NCBI RefSeq assembly: GCF_009601765.2
Contig: NZ_CP045699.1
Coordinates: forward strand, 620,001 to 684,000
Direction: 5' to 3'
Origin: Vibrio algicola
GTDB taxonomy: Bacteria; Pseudomonadota; Gammaproteobacteria; Enterobacterales; Vibrionaceae
Length of the DNA stretch: 64,000 bases
Part shown: positions 53,108 through 62,173 of the stretch, one piece after another
Numbering within the stretch: the stretch's first letter is position 1
Layout: every line of letters starts with the position of its first letter
Made by a program: the position numbers and the translations under genes
The notes under the pieces: generated by a model
Databases searched by the model: none
Told to the model about the DNA's origin: nothing
The model's input: only the letters and a program-made list of their open reading frames with translations

Positions 53108-53527
53108 ATGAATTTCCCATCCCATCCATTTGGAATTGAGATCACCGAGCAACACGTGATTAAAACCATGCAATCTTTTACCAGTTGGGAAGATCGTTAT
53201 CGCCAAGTGATCATGTGGGGGAAATTATTGCCTAAAATACCGCCACAATTAAAGCAAGATAATGATCTGGTTTCTGGTTGCGAAAGCCAAGTGTGGTTAC
53301 TCTCTGAGTTTGATGGTGAGGTTTGGCATTTCTTTGCCGATTCGGATGCTCGCATTGTTCGTGGTTTGATTAGCTTGGTATTAGCGGCTTTTAATCATAA
53401 AACCCAGCAACAAATTGATGACTTTGATACCCAAAGATATTTTGAACAGTTAGGCCTCATTGAGCATTTAAGTGAAACTCGTGGCGATGGACTGCGCGCC
53501 ATTGTCGATAACATTAAGAGTGCATAA
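53108..53527 (+). CDS. csdE: SufE-family sulfur acceptor CsdE
   Basis: CsdE accepts persulfide sulfur from CsdA. The 139-residue protein is SufE-like: FTSWEDRYRQVIMWGKLLP, DNDLVSGCESQVWL with acceptor Cys58, and DSDARIVRGLISLVLAAF. In E. coli csdA and csdE are adjacent; here a hemerythrin gene intervenes and csdA is on the opposite strand. SufE itself is the alternative, but no suf genes are nearby while csdA is. Confidence 0.85.
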   Translation: MNFPSHPFGIEITEQHVIKTMQSFTSWEDRYRQVIMWGKLLPKIPPQLKQDNDLVSGCESQVWLLSEFDGEVWHFFADSDARIVRGLISLVLAAFNHKTQQQIDDFDTQRYFEQLGLIEHLSETRGDGLRAIVDNIKSA

Positions 53528-53618
53528 TCTTAAGTTGCATTTAAAATACTACTTTATGGGAATGTATTGAACACAATGAAAGGCATAAGCTGTCTTTTCT
53601 ATTGAATTAGTAAGGTGA

Positions 53619-54170
53619 ATGAATATGTCGATGCAAAGTGGTGAACATAATTTAACCCAAGACCAGCTACAACAGCTAAGTGAATTGCCATTAGACCAGT
53701 TAACTGATGTGATTGTGGCGGGGCATCATGACTATATTCGAGCCACTGGACCTGAATTAATTTGCCTTGGTGATACATTATTGAATGTACATGGCGCAGA
53801 CTCTGACATTATTCGTGCATTGGTGCCGTTAATTCACGCGCTGGTGGATGATTTAACCCCGCATTTATATAAAGAAGAACAGATCTTATTTCCTGCGATT
53901 CAAGGATTGGTAACCGGTCAATCGGTGCAAAGCTGCTTTGGTCATGTGAGCAACCCTATCCGCATGATGATGCACGAACATACCGAAGCGGATAATCTTG
54001 CCGTGGCAATGCAAAAAGTGACCAATCATTTTAATGCGCCAGAAGGGGCTTGTAATACCTGGCGTAAATGCTACCAATTGCTAGAAGAATTCTGCCAAGA
54101 CTTGGTTAATCATATCCATGTTGAAGATACGATTTTGTTCCCTAAAGCGATTACCTTAGCGGATGCTTAA
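53619..54170 (+). CDS. Hemerythrin-domain protein of the RIC/YtfE type
   Basis: The 183-residue protein has the C-terminal hemerythrin-like diiron domain of RIC proteins: LTDVIVAGHHDYIRATGPEL, LVDDLTPHLYKEEQILFPAI, MMMHEHTEADNLAVAMQKV and LVNHIHVEDTILFPKAI, giving the His and Glu ligands expected. The N-terminal ScdA domain of E. coli YtfE (with its Cys-Cys motif) is absent. RIC proteins are linked to repair of iron-sulfur centres after nitrosative stress; that role is inferred. It lies between the genes for the CsdE and CsdA sulfur-transfer pair. Start could be ATG 53619 or ATG 53625. Confidence 0.85.
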   Translation: MNMSMQSGEHNLTQDQLQQLSELPLDQLTDVIVAGHHDYIRATGPELICLGDTLLNVHGADSDIIRALVPLIHALVDDLTPHLYKEEQILFPAIQGLVTGQSVQSCFGHVSNPIRMMMHEHTEADNLAVAMQKVTNHFNAPEGACNTWRKCYQLLEEFCQDLVNHIHVEDTILFPKAITLADA

Positions 54171-54239
54171 TCTCTAATCTCTAAGATCTAAGCGTAAGCA
54201 ACTGATTAGGTAATCTACCCTGATAAGTTTCTAGCTAAA

Positions 54240-54362
54240 ATCGACTGTTACCGTTCTGTATCTGTATTGTTCATGGAGAAAAGTGTCAAAATACATGGAT
54301 GTATTTTTCCAAGTGCCCATGGATGGTTCAAACGTCTTTTCGTAATGGGCAATATGGATTGG
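54240..54362. repeat. Diverged relative of repeat family A core
   Basis: GAGAAAAGTGTCAAA, a CATGGATG block and CGTCTTTTCG in this order recall the core of the family A copies (GAAAAGTGTCAAA ... ATGGATGG ... GTCTTTTCGG), with many differences. It also carries internal palindromes (AATACATGGATGTATT). It fills most of the 210-base gap between the RIC gene and csdA. Confidence 0.45.
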
Positions 54363-54380
54363 ATACTCACAAGGATATCC

Positions 54381-55598
54381 CTAAAGCAATTCGATACATT
54401 TTGTTAAGGCGTGTAATAGTGCCTTGATATCATCACTATTGGTATAGATACCAAAAGACACGCGAACGGTTCCATTAATCCCTAGCGCATCCATCAATGG
54501 GTGAGCACAATGGTGACCTGAACGCACCGCAATGTTTTGTTGATCCAGCAAGGTCGCAATATCTTGATGATGGATCACTTCGCCTTCAATCACCAACTGA
54601 AAACTCACCACCGAACTATTTGGTTGTAAGCCGATAAGCACCACTTCATCTAATGCGGTTAAACCTTGAATGAGCTGTTGATGCAAATGATGCTGGTGGT
54701 TATGGTGTTGCGTTTGATCAATCTCCGCTAACCATTTAATCGCAGTAGCCAGTGCAATTGCGCCTGCGACATTGGGGGTCCCCGCCTCAAACTTCGCTGG
54801 CAGCTCAGCAAAAGTGGTGTTATCAAAACTGACTTGTTGCACCATTTTACCGCCGCCGTGCCAAGGTGGCATCGCTTCTAATAAAGCCAATTTACCATAC
54901 AACACGCCAATGCCTGTCGGGGCGTACAATTTATGCCCTGAGAATACATAGAAATCACAATCAAGATTTTGCACATCGACGCTTTCATGCACCACACCCT
55001 GCGCGCCATCGATCACCGTCACCGCATTATAGTGATGCGCCGCTTGGATGATCGCTTCAATTGGTTGGCGAGTTCCGGTGACATTGGTCATGTGCGCCGC
55101 GGCAACGATTTTGGTTCGGCTGCTTAATAAGGCATGAAAGGCATTCATATCCCATTGGCAGTCTGGCGTCATTGGCACTTTAATCACTTTGGCGCCAGTT
55201 TGCTGGGCCACAATTTGCCAAGGTACGATATTAGCGTGGTGCTCCATTTCACCGACTAAAATTTCATCGCCCGCTTGTAGGGTGTTGCGAGCGTAAGTTT
55301 GAGCAATAAGGTTAATCGCTTCGGTTGCGCCGCGCGTCCAAATGACTTCTTTATGCTGTTTTGCCTGAATAAAGCGTTGTACTTGGCGGCGAGCCTCTTC
55401 AAATTGCGCGGTGGCATTGGCGGTTAAGCTATGACTGCCTCGGTGAACATTAGCATTTTGCTTGTGATAATAGTCACTGATGGCATTGATGACACACAAA
55501 GGTTTTTGAGTGGTAGCGGCGCTATCTAAATAAACGCTGCCATCAGGTGAAGTCAGAGCCGGAAATTGAGAGCGGATAGTGTGGACATCAAAAGTCAT
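54381..55598 (-). CDS. csdA: Cysteine desulfurase CsdA
   Basis: CsdA removes sulfur from cysteine and passes it to CsdE. The 405-residue PLP enzyme of the SufS/CsdA class has YLDSAATTQKP, NVHRGSHSLTANAT, WTRGATEAINLIAQ, GEMEHHANIVPW, VIDGAQGVVHE, the PLP lysine in FYVFSGHKLYAPTGIGVLYG, FEAGTPNVAGAIAL, and the catalytic cysteine in AVRSGHHCAHPLM. No sufBCD genes are near, which with csdE suggests CsdA and not SufS. Confidence 0.93.
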   Translation of the reverse strand: MTFDVHTIRSQFPALTSPDGSVYLDSAATTQKPLCVINAISDYYHKQNANVHRGSHSLTANATAQFEEARRQVQRFIQAKQHKEVIWTRGATEAINLIAQTYARNTLQAGDEILVGEMEHHANIVPWQIVAQQTGAKVIKVPMTPDCQWDMNAFHALLSSRTKIVAAAHMTNVTGTRQPIEAIIQAAHHYNAVTVIDGAQGVVHESVDVQNLDCDFYVFSGHKLYAPTGIGVLYGKLALLEAMPPWHGGGKMVQQVSFDNTTFAELPAKFEAGTPNVAGAIALATAIKWLAEIDQTQHHNHQHHLHQQLIQGLTALDEVVLIGLQPNSSVVSFQLVIEGEVIHHQDIATLLDQQNIAVRSGHHCAHPLMDALGINGTVRVSFGIYTNSDDIKALLHALTKCIELL

Positions 55599-55698
55599 GC
55601 AACAACTGCCAAAATAAAGAATGAAACGGGCGCTTAGTATAAATTAAATCTGACCAGTCTCTAGTTTTTTTCAATGCGCATTTTTTACTGCATATGTT

Positions 55699-56601
55699 TC
55701 AGCGTGCATTGATGAGCTGATGATACAACGCAAGGTTAGTGGGCACGTCAATATTATGCTGCGCTGCGCTACGAATGAGGTAGCCGGTGATAAATTCGAT
55801 TTCGGTTGGGCGTTGATGGGCGACATCTTGTTGCATGGAAGAGTAATTATGCTGAGTCGCATTGATCACTTGATAGATAGCCTTATGTAATGCTTGCTTT
55901 GAAATCGGAACCGCTTGTGCTTGCATCACTTGATTAATTTCTGCGATCAACTTGGATAAGGTTGCGTCAAAGCGGTTATTGGCCAGTTCACCATTTTTGC
56001 ATTGATGAATGGCGGTTAATGGATTGATGGCGCAGTTAATCGCCAGTTTATGCCACAATGCGGTTTGAATATCATGGTGCCAAGTGACGGGCGCAAGAGC
56101 GTGGTTGAGCGCGGTAAGGATTCTGGGGTTGATGATGCTATTTTCGATTGAATTTCTGTGTACAGAGCTTGCCTCATAGGCACCAATGAATGTTTCTCCT
56201 AAGCCGGTATGTTCAACCTGATTGGCTTGTGGTTTAAATGCCGCTTGGGTGGTGGTCGCAAGATAGGTTGGAAACCGGTTTAATTGATCTTGGAATACAT
56301 CGATAGCGCCCATGCCGTTGTGCATAAAGATGATGGTAGTATTTGAGGATAAATACGGAAACAAAGGCGTGATGGCATCCATGACTTGGGTCGATTTTAC
56401 CGTCACGAGCACGCATTCACATTGAGCGAGTTGTTCAAGATTGTTAGCATCAAAACGACAAGTAGGGCGATTATCCAGTTGCACCTTAATGTGGCTTTGG
56501 TTGGCATGACGAGTATAAGCATAAACATTATGACCGCTTTGCTGCAGCTTGACCGCCCACAATGATCCTATTGCGCCTAATCCCACAATGCCTATTTTCA
56601 C
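55699..56601 (-). CDS. panE: 2-dehydropantoate 2-reductase
   Basis: PanE (ApbA) reduces ketopantoate to pantoate with NADPH on the way to coenzyme A. The 300-residue protein has the Rossmann motif MKIGIVGLGAIGSLW (Gly7, Gly9, Gly12), CVLVTVKSTQVMDAI, IIFMHNGMGA, HKLAINCAINPLTAIH with the catalytic Lys, and a C-terminal EIEFITGYLIR with the conserved Glu. It lies 100 bases upstream of csdA on the same strand. Confidence 0.93.
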   Translation of the reverse strand: MKIGIVGLGAIGSLWAVKLQQSGHNVYAYTRHANQSHIKVQLDNRPTCRFDANNLEQLAQCECVLVTVKSTQVMDAITPLFPYLSSNTTIIFMHNGMGAIDVFQDQLNRFPTYLATTTQAAFKPQANQVEHTGLGETFIGAYEASSVHRNSIENSIINPRILTALNHALAPVTWHHDIQTALWHKLAINCAINPLTAIHQCKNGELANNRFDATLSKLIAEINQVMQAQAVPISKQALHKAIYQVINATQHNYSSMQQDVAHQRPTEIEFITGYLIRSAAQHNIDVPTNLALYHQLINAR

Positions 56602-56698
56602 CTTGTTTCCTTTTCATATTTGATTTGTGGGTAGTTTATATCCATACACATACCCATTGTTGATGATATTAAAGTATGGGGTGAGTTAAAAATAGCAC

Positions 56699-56728
56699 AA
56701 AAAAAGCGCAGACTTCAAAGTCTGCGCT
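56699..56728 (-). terminator. Rho-independent terminator after ompK
   Basis: On the minus strand AGCGCAGACTT pairs perfectly with AAGTCTGCGCT, followed by six U residues. Confidence 0.85.
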
Positions 56729-56769
56729 GTTTAAATTTTGCTTAATATCAAGCTATGTATTCGAATCGA

Positions 56770-57615
56770 TTAGAACTTGTAAGTGACGTCGAAGTAGTGA
56801 GCAACACCTGATGATTCAAATGATGACGTATCTTTAATGCCATAGATGTTGTGGTATAGTTTTAGACCGTAACCAATAGCATAATGTTGGCTGTGCCAGT
56901 AAATACCGTTAAACATCGCGCCGCCATTGCTTGATGTTGCATATTCGTCTTTCATACCAAATTGGTAATCGATGTAGCCTTGGTAAGAAATAAAACTATC
57001 ATTACTAAAGGTGTAGAACGGTTTGAACCAGTTAGTTGATATCTGGTAGCCATTCCAATCTTTTAGATTTGAATCATAAGTAGCGTATAAGTTTAAGCCC
57101 ATCTTGCCAAACCAAGGTACATTAACATCAGAACCTAGACCGACTTTTTGAGTGTTAACACCAGGTTTACCACCTAATTCGTCAACACCATTTGAATCAG
57201 TATATGTAGAACCACCGCCGCCCCATTCCATAAGAGTGGCAAAGTAAAGCTCTTGAACTGGGCCAAAAGATAAATCTTTACCGGTTAATGCATCAAGTGA
57301 TACTCGTGGAGCGAACTTCATAAAGATTTTTTCTTGTCCATCTTTATCGTTATCGCTGCCATGGCCACTTGCCAGGTTAAATACATCCACATAGCCGTAA
57401 AGATCGAAGATCCCAGAGCGACCGCCGTATTCCATTTCTAAATAATCGTGACCAGTATTTCCTGCATCTGATGGTTGTGGCTTTTCATTCAAAGCGTACA
57501 TCAAATTAAAGTTTAGGAACTTGTAATCATTCTTGTGAATATTGTCTGAGTAGTCAGCGGCTAAAGCAGGTGCTGCAGCAGCAACTAGGCTAAGAGCTAA
57601 AAGTGTTTTGCGCAT
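56770..57615 (-). CDS. ompK: OmpK, Tsx-family outer membrane channel
   Basis: The 281-residue precursor has a signal peptide ending PALA|ADYSD and a 12-strand Tsx-like barrel. Conserved OmpK segments include NDYKFLNFNLM, YLEMEYGGRSGIFDLYGYVDVFNLAS, KIFMKFAPRVS, GKDLSFGPVQELY, VPWFGKMGLNLY, DWNGYQISTNWFKPFY and the terminal aromatic VTYKF. OmpK is known in vibrios as the receptor of phage KVP40 and belongs to the nucleoside-channel (Tsx) family. It has its own terminator and a CRP site upstream, so is probably a single-gene unit. Confidence 0.94.
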   Translation of the reverse strand: MRKTLLALSLVAAAAPALAADYSDNIHKNDYKFLNFNLMYALNEKPQPSDAGNTGHDYLEMEYGGRSGIFDLYGYVDVFNLASGHGSDNDKDGQEKIFMKFAPRVSLDALTGKDLSFGPVQELYFATLMEWGGGGSTYTDSNGVDELGGKPGVNTQKVGLGSDVNVPWFGKMGLNLYATYDSNLKDWNGYQISTNWFKPFYTFSNDSFISYQGYIDYQFGMKDEYATSSNGGAMFNGIYWHSQHYAIGYGLKLYHNIYGIKDTSSFESSGVAHYFDVTYKF

Positions 57616-57684
57616 AAGTGGACTCTCTCGTCATTAAATGGCTGTGTGCATCCATCCGTGATGCGGTGTTCCTTAATGGGGCTG

Positions 57685-57712
57685 ATAATATAGGTTTCAA
57701 TCTCATTTGTAA
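57685..57712 (-). promoter_or_regulatory. Candidate ompK promoter
   Basis: On the minus strand TTACAA (57712-57707) and TATTAT (57690-57685) are 16 bases apart, with a predicted start near 57678. The CRP site centre is about 72 bases upstream of that start. Confidence 0.5.
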
Positions 57713-57739
57713 GTGAAATAGGCTGCAAATTGGCGATTA

Positions 57740-57761
57740 CTTTGTGACAGCGATCACACTA
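57740..57761 (-). promoter_or_regulatory. Strong CRP-binding site upstream of ompK
   Basis: TGTGA (57743-57747), six bases, TCACA (57754-57758): a perfect match to both half-sites of the CRP consensus. It lies about 135 bases upstream of the ompK start, with the predicted promoter between. CRP is known to activate E. coli tsx. Confidence 0.75.
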
Positions 57762-57817
57762 ACAAGATCTTGCTGGAACTTTAAATAAAAAGTTGAACAA
57801 TAAATTATCAATTGAAT

Positions 57818-57854
57818 AAAAAACACCCAAGGCAAGCGATTGCCTTGGGTGTTT
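57818..57854 (-). terminator. Rho-independent terminator after ampG
   Basis: AAACACCCAAGGCAA pairs perfectly with TTGCCTTGGGTGTTT around GCGA; the minus-strand product ends in a U run. Confidence 0.85.
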
Positions 57855-57914
57855 AGAAGTTTAGTCACGAAAGTTCAGCTTTGCTTAGTATTTATCTCAG
57901 TAATATAAAAGCCG

Positions 57915-59258
57915 TTATGGTTTATATTTGGCCTTTTCCAGCAAGTCATTAAAATAGTGTCGCAGTGAATACAACATAATAAGACTTGGGATCACCATCA
58001 AGGCGGTAATGACAAAGAATAATGGCCAGTTATTTAAGTGATCGACCAGCTCACCACTAAAGGAGGCGAGGGTGGTTCGACCAAAGTTGCCTAAAGAGGC
58101 CAGTAACGCGTATTGAGTGGCCGAGAAGGCTTGACCAGTTAATACCGTTAAGAAGGAGACGAATGCCACGGTAGAAAACGCAGTGGTGAAATTATCGACC
58201 AATATCGTGGCAAGGAATAAATGCTCATTGGGCCCGACTGAGGCTAACCAAGCAAACATCAAGTTACTGCTTGCCATGGCCACACCGCCAATCATTAAGC
58301 CTTTAACGATACCAAAGCGGACGTTAAACATGCTGCCGACAAAAGTGAATAGCATGGTTGCGCCCCAACCAATTAGCTTAGAGTAGTCTCCAATTTGTTC
58401 GTTACTAAAGCCGACTTCTTTATAGAAAACAATCGACATCCGGCCTAAAAAGGCTTCACCGATTTTGAATAGGAAAACAAACAACAATAAGGTGATCGCA
58501 ACTTGTACACCATTGCGACGGAAGAAATCAAGGAAAGGTTCAATTAAGGTCACCGATAACCAAGCGGTAATTTTGGATTTAATCACTTTATTATGACGTT
58601 GTTCTGCTTGATGCTGCAATTCGTCTCGGTTAGTGACAGGCTCGCGAGCCAATAAGGTAAAGACCATCAGCAAGCCAATCACGCCAGTCATACCATAGTA
58701 AATATTGTTCCAACCTAACGCGTCGGCATTGGCAAAAGCAAAATAGCCGGGCAGTGAGTAACCGGTCCACCAACCAATTACTGACATAGCTGAAGCTTGC
58801 GGTAATTTACTGTTGTTGCTTTTAGGGAAGCTATCAATACGAAAGGCATCAATCGCGATATCTTGAGTGGCGGAGGCTGTTGAAATCGCCAGTGCAATTG
58901 CCGACATTAAAATAAGATTATGAGTAGGATTTAGCCCTGCAATATAGAAGGTGCAAACTAAAATAATCGCTTGGCAGAAAAAAATCCAACTACGACGCTG
59001 GCCCAATAAAGGGTGCAGAAAAGGTAATTTGACCCGATCCACTAACGGCGCCCATAAAAAGTTTATCGCATACACCGCAAATACTGAGCCAAAATAGCCA
59101 ATCGCGCTGCGGGTAAGCCCTGCATCGGTTAACCAACCAGACATGCTTGAGCCAATCAGTACCCATGGAAAACCGCTTGAACAGCCCAACATAAAAACCC
59201 ACAACAATCGTTTGTCTAAATAGGATTTAAAGGTTTCTTTCCACGTCATTGAAGCCAT
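57915..59258 (-). CDS. ampG: Muropeptide permease AmpG
   Basis: AmpG imports anhydromuropeptides into the cytoplasm for cell-wall recycling. The 447-residue MFS protein begins with WKETFKSYLDKRLLWVFMLGCSSGFPWVLIGSSMSGWL, then FLWAPLVDRVKLPFL, GQRRSWIFFCQ and ASATQDIAIDAFRID, the AmpG signature, with about 12 or more membrane segments. Met4 could be the start. It is last in rlmG-yajG-ppi-ampG; yajG-ampG linkage is also found in E. coli. MltD, which makes its substrates, is about 7 kb away. Confidence 0.95.
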   Translation of the reverse strand: MASMTWKETFKSYLDKRLLWVFMLGCSSGFPWVLIGSSMSGWLTDAGLTRSAIGYFGSVFAVYAINFLWAPLVDRVKLPFLHPLLGQRRSWIFFCQAIILVCTFYIAGLNPTHNLILMSAIALAISTASATQDIAIDAFRIDSFPKSNNSKLPQASAMSVIGWWTGYSLPGYFAFANADALGWNNIYYGMTGVIGLLMVFTLLAREPVTNRDELQHQAEQRHNKVIKSKITAWLSVTLIEPFLDFFRRNGVQVAITLLLFVFLFKIGEAFLGRMSIVFYKEVGFSNEQIGDYSKLIGWGATMLFTFVGSMFNVRFGIVKGLMIGGVAMASSNLMFAWLASVGPNEHLFLATILVDNFTTAFSTVAFVSFLTVLTGQAFSATQYALLASLGNFGRTTLASFSGELVDHLNNWPLFFVITALMVIPSLIMLYSLRHYFNDLLEKAKYKP

Positions 59259-59359
59259 TCAATATTCCTCGGTACCGCTGAATTTATTAGGGGATATATG
59301 AGTAAGCCATCACAGGGATCTATGATGGCTTTAGATGTCGCGTATTTACGGTCGCTGGA

Positions 59360-59905
59360 TTACTTAACTAAGGTCATTTTGGTGATCAAAATTGGCGTAA
59401 CCGGTACATCTTGCATACCACCTTGAGTAGTAGTTGGTTTTTGCGCCATTTTTTGTACTACATCAAAGCCCTTGGTTACCTTACCAAACACGGCATAACC
59501 TGGGTTGCTACGCGCGTAGTTTAGAAAATCGTTATCGGTCAGGTTAACGAAGAACTGACGTGTGGCAGAGTTAGGATTACTAGTACGCGCCATTGCAACA
59601 GTAGCGGTATTGTTTTCTAAGCCATTGGTTGCTTCGTTGCGAATAGGTTTGTAAGAGGATTTTTGGTTAAGATCTTTATCAAAACCGCCACCTTGCGCCA
59701 TAAAGCCTGGGATCACACGGTGAAATTGGGTGCCCACATAACTGCCATCATTGACATAACGCAAAAAGTTTTTCACTGAAATTGGTGCCATTTTCTGATT
59801 TAAATCGATAGTGAAATTACCTATTGTCGTTTCAACATTGACCAGTGGGGCCGCAACACTTGATACGCTAAATAGCATGGCAAGAGAAATTAGAAGCTTC
59901 TTCAT
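59360..59905 (-). CDS. Periplasmic peptidyl-prolyl cis-trans isomerase (cyclophilin)
   Basis: The 181-residue precursor has a signal peptide (MKKLLISLAMLFSVSSVAA) and a complete cyclophilin domain: ETTIGNFTIDLNQKMAPISVKNFLRYV, FHRVIPGFMAQGGGFD, the QFFVNLTDND and NPGYAVFGKVTKGFDVV segments. It resembles PpiA by its export signal. Its ATG shares a base with the yajG stop (TAATG), suggesting translational coupling. Confidence 0.93.
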   Translation of the reverse strand: MKKLLISLAMLFSVSSVAAPLVNVETTIGNFTIDLNQKMAPISVKNFLRYVNDGSYVGTQFHRVIPGFMAQGGGFDKDLNQKSSYKPIRNEATNGLENNTATVAMARTSNPNSATRQFFVNLTDNDFLNYARSNPGYAVFGKVTKGFDVVQKMAQKPTTTQGGMQDVPVTPILITKMTLVK

Positions 59906-60504
59906 TAAAAGTTACCTTTCATATAATTAGTGAGTTCAGAATCTTTAGCAATATTGGCTAATACATTACTTGAAACGCGATTGAGCACTTCTTCAATGTC
60001 TTTGGTGTCGGCAGTAAAAGAGCCGGTTTTAGTCCCGCTGCCTTGGTAGCTTTTAACAAACTTGCCATTTGGGGTTTCAGCGGTGATTTGAATGGTCACT
60101 TTACCGTCAATGGCATACTTGACCGGTTGTTGAGCAACTTTAACCACAGAGTCAACCACTTTGACATTTAAGGTGTTATTGCTATTTTTGGTTTTGGCAA
60201 AACCTTGCGAATAGAATTGCTGATAAATCGCATTAGCATAAGCCTCACGGACATTTTGTTTAGCATGCAAAGGTTGAACTTGTTCTTGTCCATCCATTTT
60301 TATTTCTGCTATGTATTGTGCAGTGCGGATATCTTGACTGGTTAAAGCGAAGGTTTTACCGCTGACAATTTGATTGGCGCTCAAGGTTGAAGAGGGAACT
60401 AAGTTGACCAAATCATTTTGAGAAATACTGGCACAAGCAGAAAGCATCACAGTGGCGCTTATTGCGAGCAGTGTTTTGAATTTTTTAGGTTTTATGAAGT
60501 TCAT
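59905..60504 (-). CDS. yajG: YajG-family lipoprotein
   Basis: The 199-residue protein has a lipoprotein signal with LSAC (Cys24) and the YajG domain: FALTSQDIRTAQYIAEI, a helical REAYANAIYQQFYSQGF and ANIAKDSELTNYMKGNF near the end. The function is unknown. In E. coli yajG lies upstream of ampG in one operon, as here. It starts 2 bases after the rlmG stop. Confidence 0.88.
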   Translation of the reverse strand: MNFIKPKKFKTLLAISATVMLSACASISQNDLVNLVPSSTLSANQIVSGKTFALTSQDIRTAQYIAEIKMDGQEQVQPLHAKQNVREAYANAIYQQFYSQGFAKTKNSNNTLNVKVVDSVVKVAQQPVKYAIDGKVTIQITAETPNGKFVKSYQGSGTKTGSFTADTKDIEEVLNRVSSNVLANIAKDSELTNYMKGNF

Positions 60505-60506
60505 TA

Positions 60507-61676
60507 TTAACGTCCTTTTTGCAGATCATTCTTTTTCAGATCATTGTTCTTGATAGCTTCAATGATCATAAATTTTGAGTTTTCAGCCACAATCGCCACT
60601 TGCTGTTCACCAAATAAACGCTCGAGTTTAATGTGATAATCAAGGTGACGATTTCCTACGACCAACAATTTACCATCATGGTTCAATGTATCTTTCGCAT
60701 CACAGAACATTTGCCAAGCGATGTGATCGGTAATGGCATTTTGCTGGTGGAAAGGAGGATTACAAATAACCAAGAAACTGCTGTTTTGTTTCATACCATC
60801 AAGGCAGTTATTGGCCAGTACTTGGATGTTGCGCTCTGAGCCTAAGTTGCGCTCAAGATTCTTTTTAGCTGATTCCACCGCCATATAGCTTTCATCAATA
60901 CAAGTAATGCGAGCTTGTGGGTTGAGTTGACCGGCTTTGATGGCCAAAATGCCATTACCACACCCTAAGTCGATAATATGGCGTAAGTCGTCAACTTGTG
61001 GCAAGTAATCGAGCATAAAACGAGCGCCAAGATCTAAGTTTTCACCTGAATACACATTGGCATAATTAGACAGCACAATATCTTCACCATCGACTGGCCA
61101 TTCGCATTCGGCCGCGACAGGGTGAATGGTTGAACAGTTAGCATGAGAAAACACTAAGCGGTGCTTTTTCTTGGCAAGAGAGGTGGTAGTGGTGCCAAGA
61201 TGCTTTTCAAATAAATCGAGCGTCGAAGTATGAATTTCTTTGGCTTTATTGACACCAATTACCGGGCAATCAGCCGATAACGATGCGCGTAATTTAGACA
61301 ATTGCCAAGTCAGTAGGCGATTACTTTTAGGCAATTGCATTAAGACTAAATCGATCTTGGCTGGGATGTCATCAAGGCAGTTAAGAAATTTGACTCGGTT
61401 GCATTGATTTCGTTGTAGGTTTTTAAGTGCGCCGCGATGAGAGATAAAAGAATCGCTCATCATGGTGACGGTATGGTGTTCGGAAAACCAGCAAGAGAGT
61501 GCGCCAAAATTATCATTTAAGATTAAAATATTTTGACCGTCTGGAAGGGCTTTTTCTGTAATGTGGTTAATTAAGTATTCATCACCGGCATCCCATGCTT
61601 GTAGCGTTTCATTGGCACGCTTGGGAAAACGGAAAAGTGACAGTTCGCGATCATGTAAAGCTAATAATGTATTCAT
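60507..61676 (-). CDS. rlmG: 23S rRNA (guanine-1835) methyltransferase RlmG
   Basis: RlmG makes m2G1835 of 23S rRNA. The 389-residue protein consists of two tandem methyltransferase-like domains: a degenerate N-terminal one (NILILNDNFGALSCWFSEH, AKEIHTSTLDLFEKHLGTTTTSLAKKK) and a catalytic C-terminal one with IDLGCGNGILAIKAG and NPPFHQQ. The latter motif is shared with RsmC, but the length and NDNFGALS segment fit RlmG. ATG 61676 gives the conserved start; an open frame from 61721 adds 15 unconserved residues. Confidence 0.92.
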   Translation of the reverse strand: MNTLLALHDRELSLFRFPKRANETLQAWDAGDEYLINHITEKALPDGQNILILNDNFGALSCWFSEHHTVTMMSDSFISHRGALKNLQRNQCNRVKFLNCLDDIPAKIDLVLMQLPKSNRLLTWQLSKLRASLSADCPVIGVNKAKEIHTSTLDLFEKHLGTTTTSLAKKKHRLVFSHANCSTIHPVAAECEWPVDGEDIVLSNYANVYSGENLDLGARFMLDYLPQVDDLRHIIDLGCGNGILAIKAGQLNPQARITCIDESYMAVESAKKNLERNLGSERNIQVLANNCLDGMKQNSSFLVICNPPFHQQNAITDHIAWQMFCDAKDTLNHDGKLLVVGNRHLDYHIKLERLFGEQQVAIVAENSKFMIIEAIKNNDLKKNDLQKGR

Positions 61677-61867
61677 CTTCAATCTATAATATTGAATCGC
61701 ATGGCTGCGATATTTGGGCACAAATCGTATGATAGCACGTTAAAAGTCGCTACAGGTTAACTCGGTCATGCAATAATGACGAAAAAATGACGTGAGCGAA
61801 GAAAAAACAACCATGTAGCATCAAAGTAAACCCGTCCACATAACTTAATATCTTATAAGGGTAAATT

Positions 61868-62173
61868 ATGATCCAAGACCAAGTTGAAAAAAAATTGCAC
61901 CTGACATTTAATCCAATCCATTTACAGGTGATCAACGAAAGCTATATGCACAATGTTCCCGCTGGCTCTGAAAGTCATTTCAAGGTGGTAGTGGTGAGTG
62001 AGCAATTTGAAGGTAAGCGTTTATTAATGCGTCACCGTGCCATAAACAGTGCGTTGGCTGATGAGTTAGCGAATCATATTCATGCACTATCGATCAATGC
62101 TTATACCGATAGTGAATGGAAATCCTTAAGTGGCATTCCTGAGTCACCAAAGTGCGCTGGTGGCGGGAAATAA
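61868..62173 (+). CDS. bolA: BolA family transcriptional/iron-sulfur regulator
   Basis: BolA binds glutaredoxins and DNA and affects cell shape and biofilm formation in E. coli. The 101-residue protein has [61 protein letters not shown], the complete BolA fold with the conserved His near the C-terminal helix. The tail [13 protein letters not shown] is as in vibrio and E. coli BolA. Preceded by AAGGGTAA; divergent from rlmG. Confidence 0.95.
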   Translation: MIQDQVEKKLHLTFNPIHLQVINESYMHNVPAGSESHFKVVVVSEQFEGKRLLMRHRAINSALADELANHIHALSINAYTDSEWKSLSGIPESPKCAGGGK

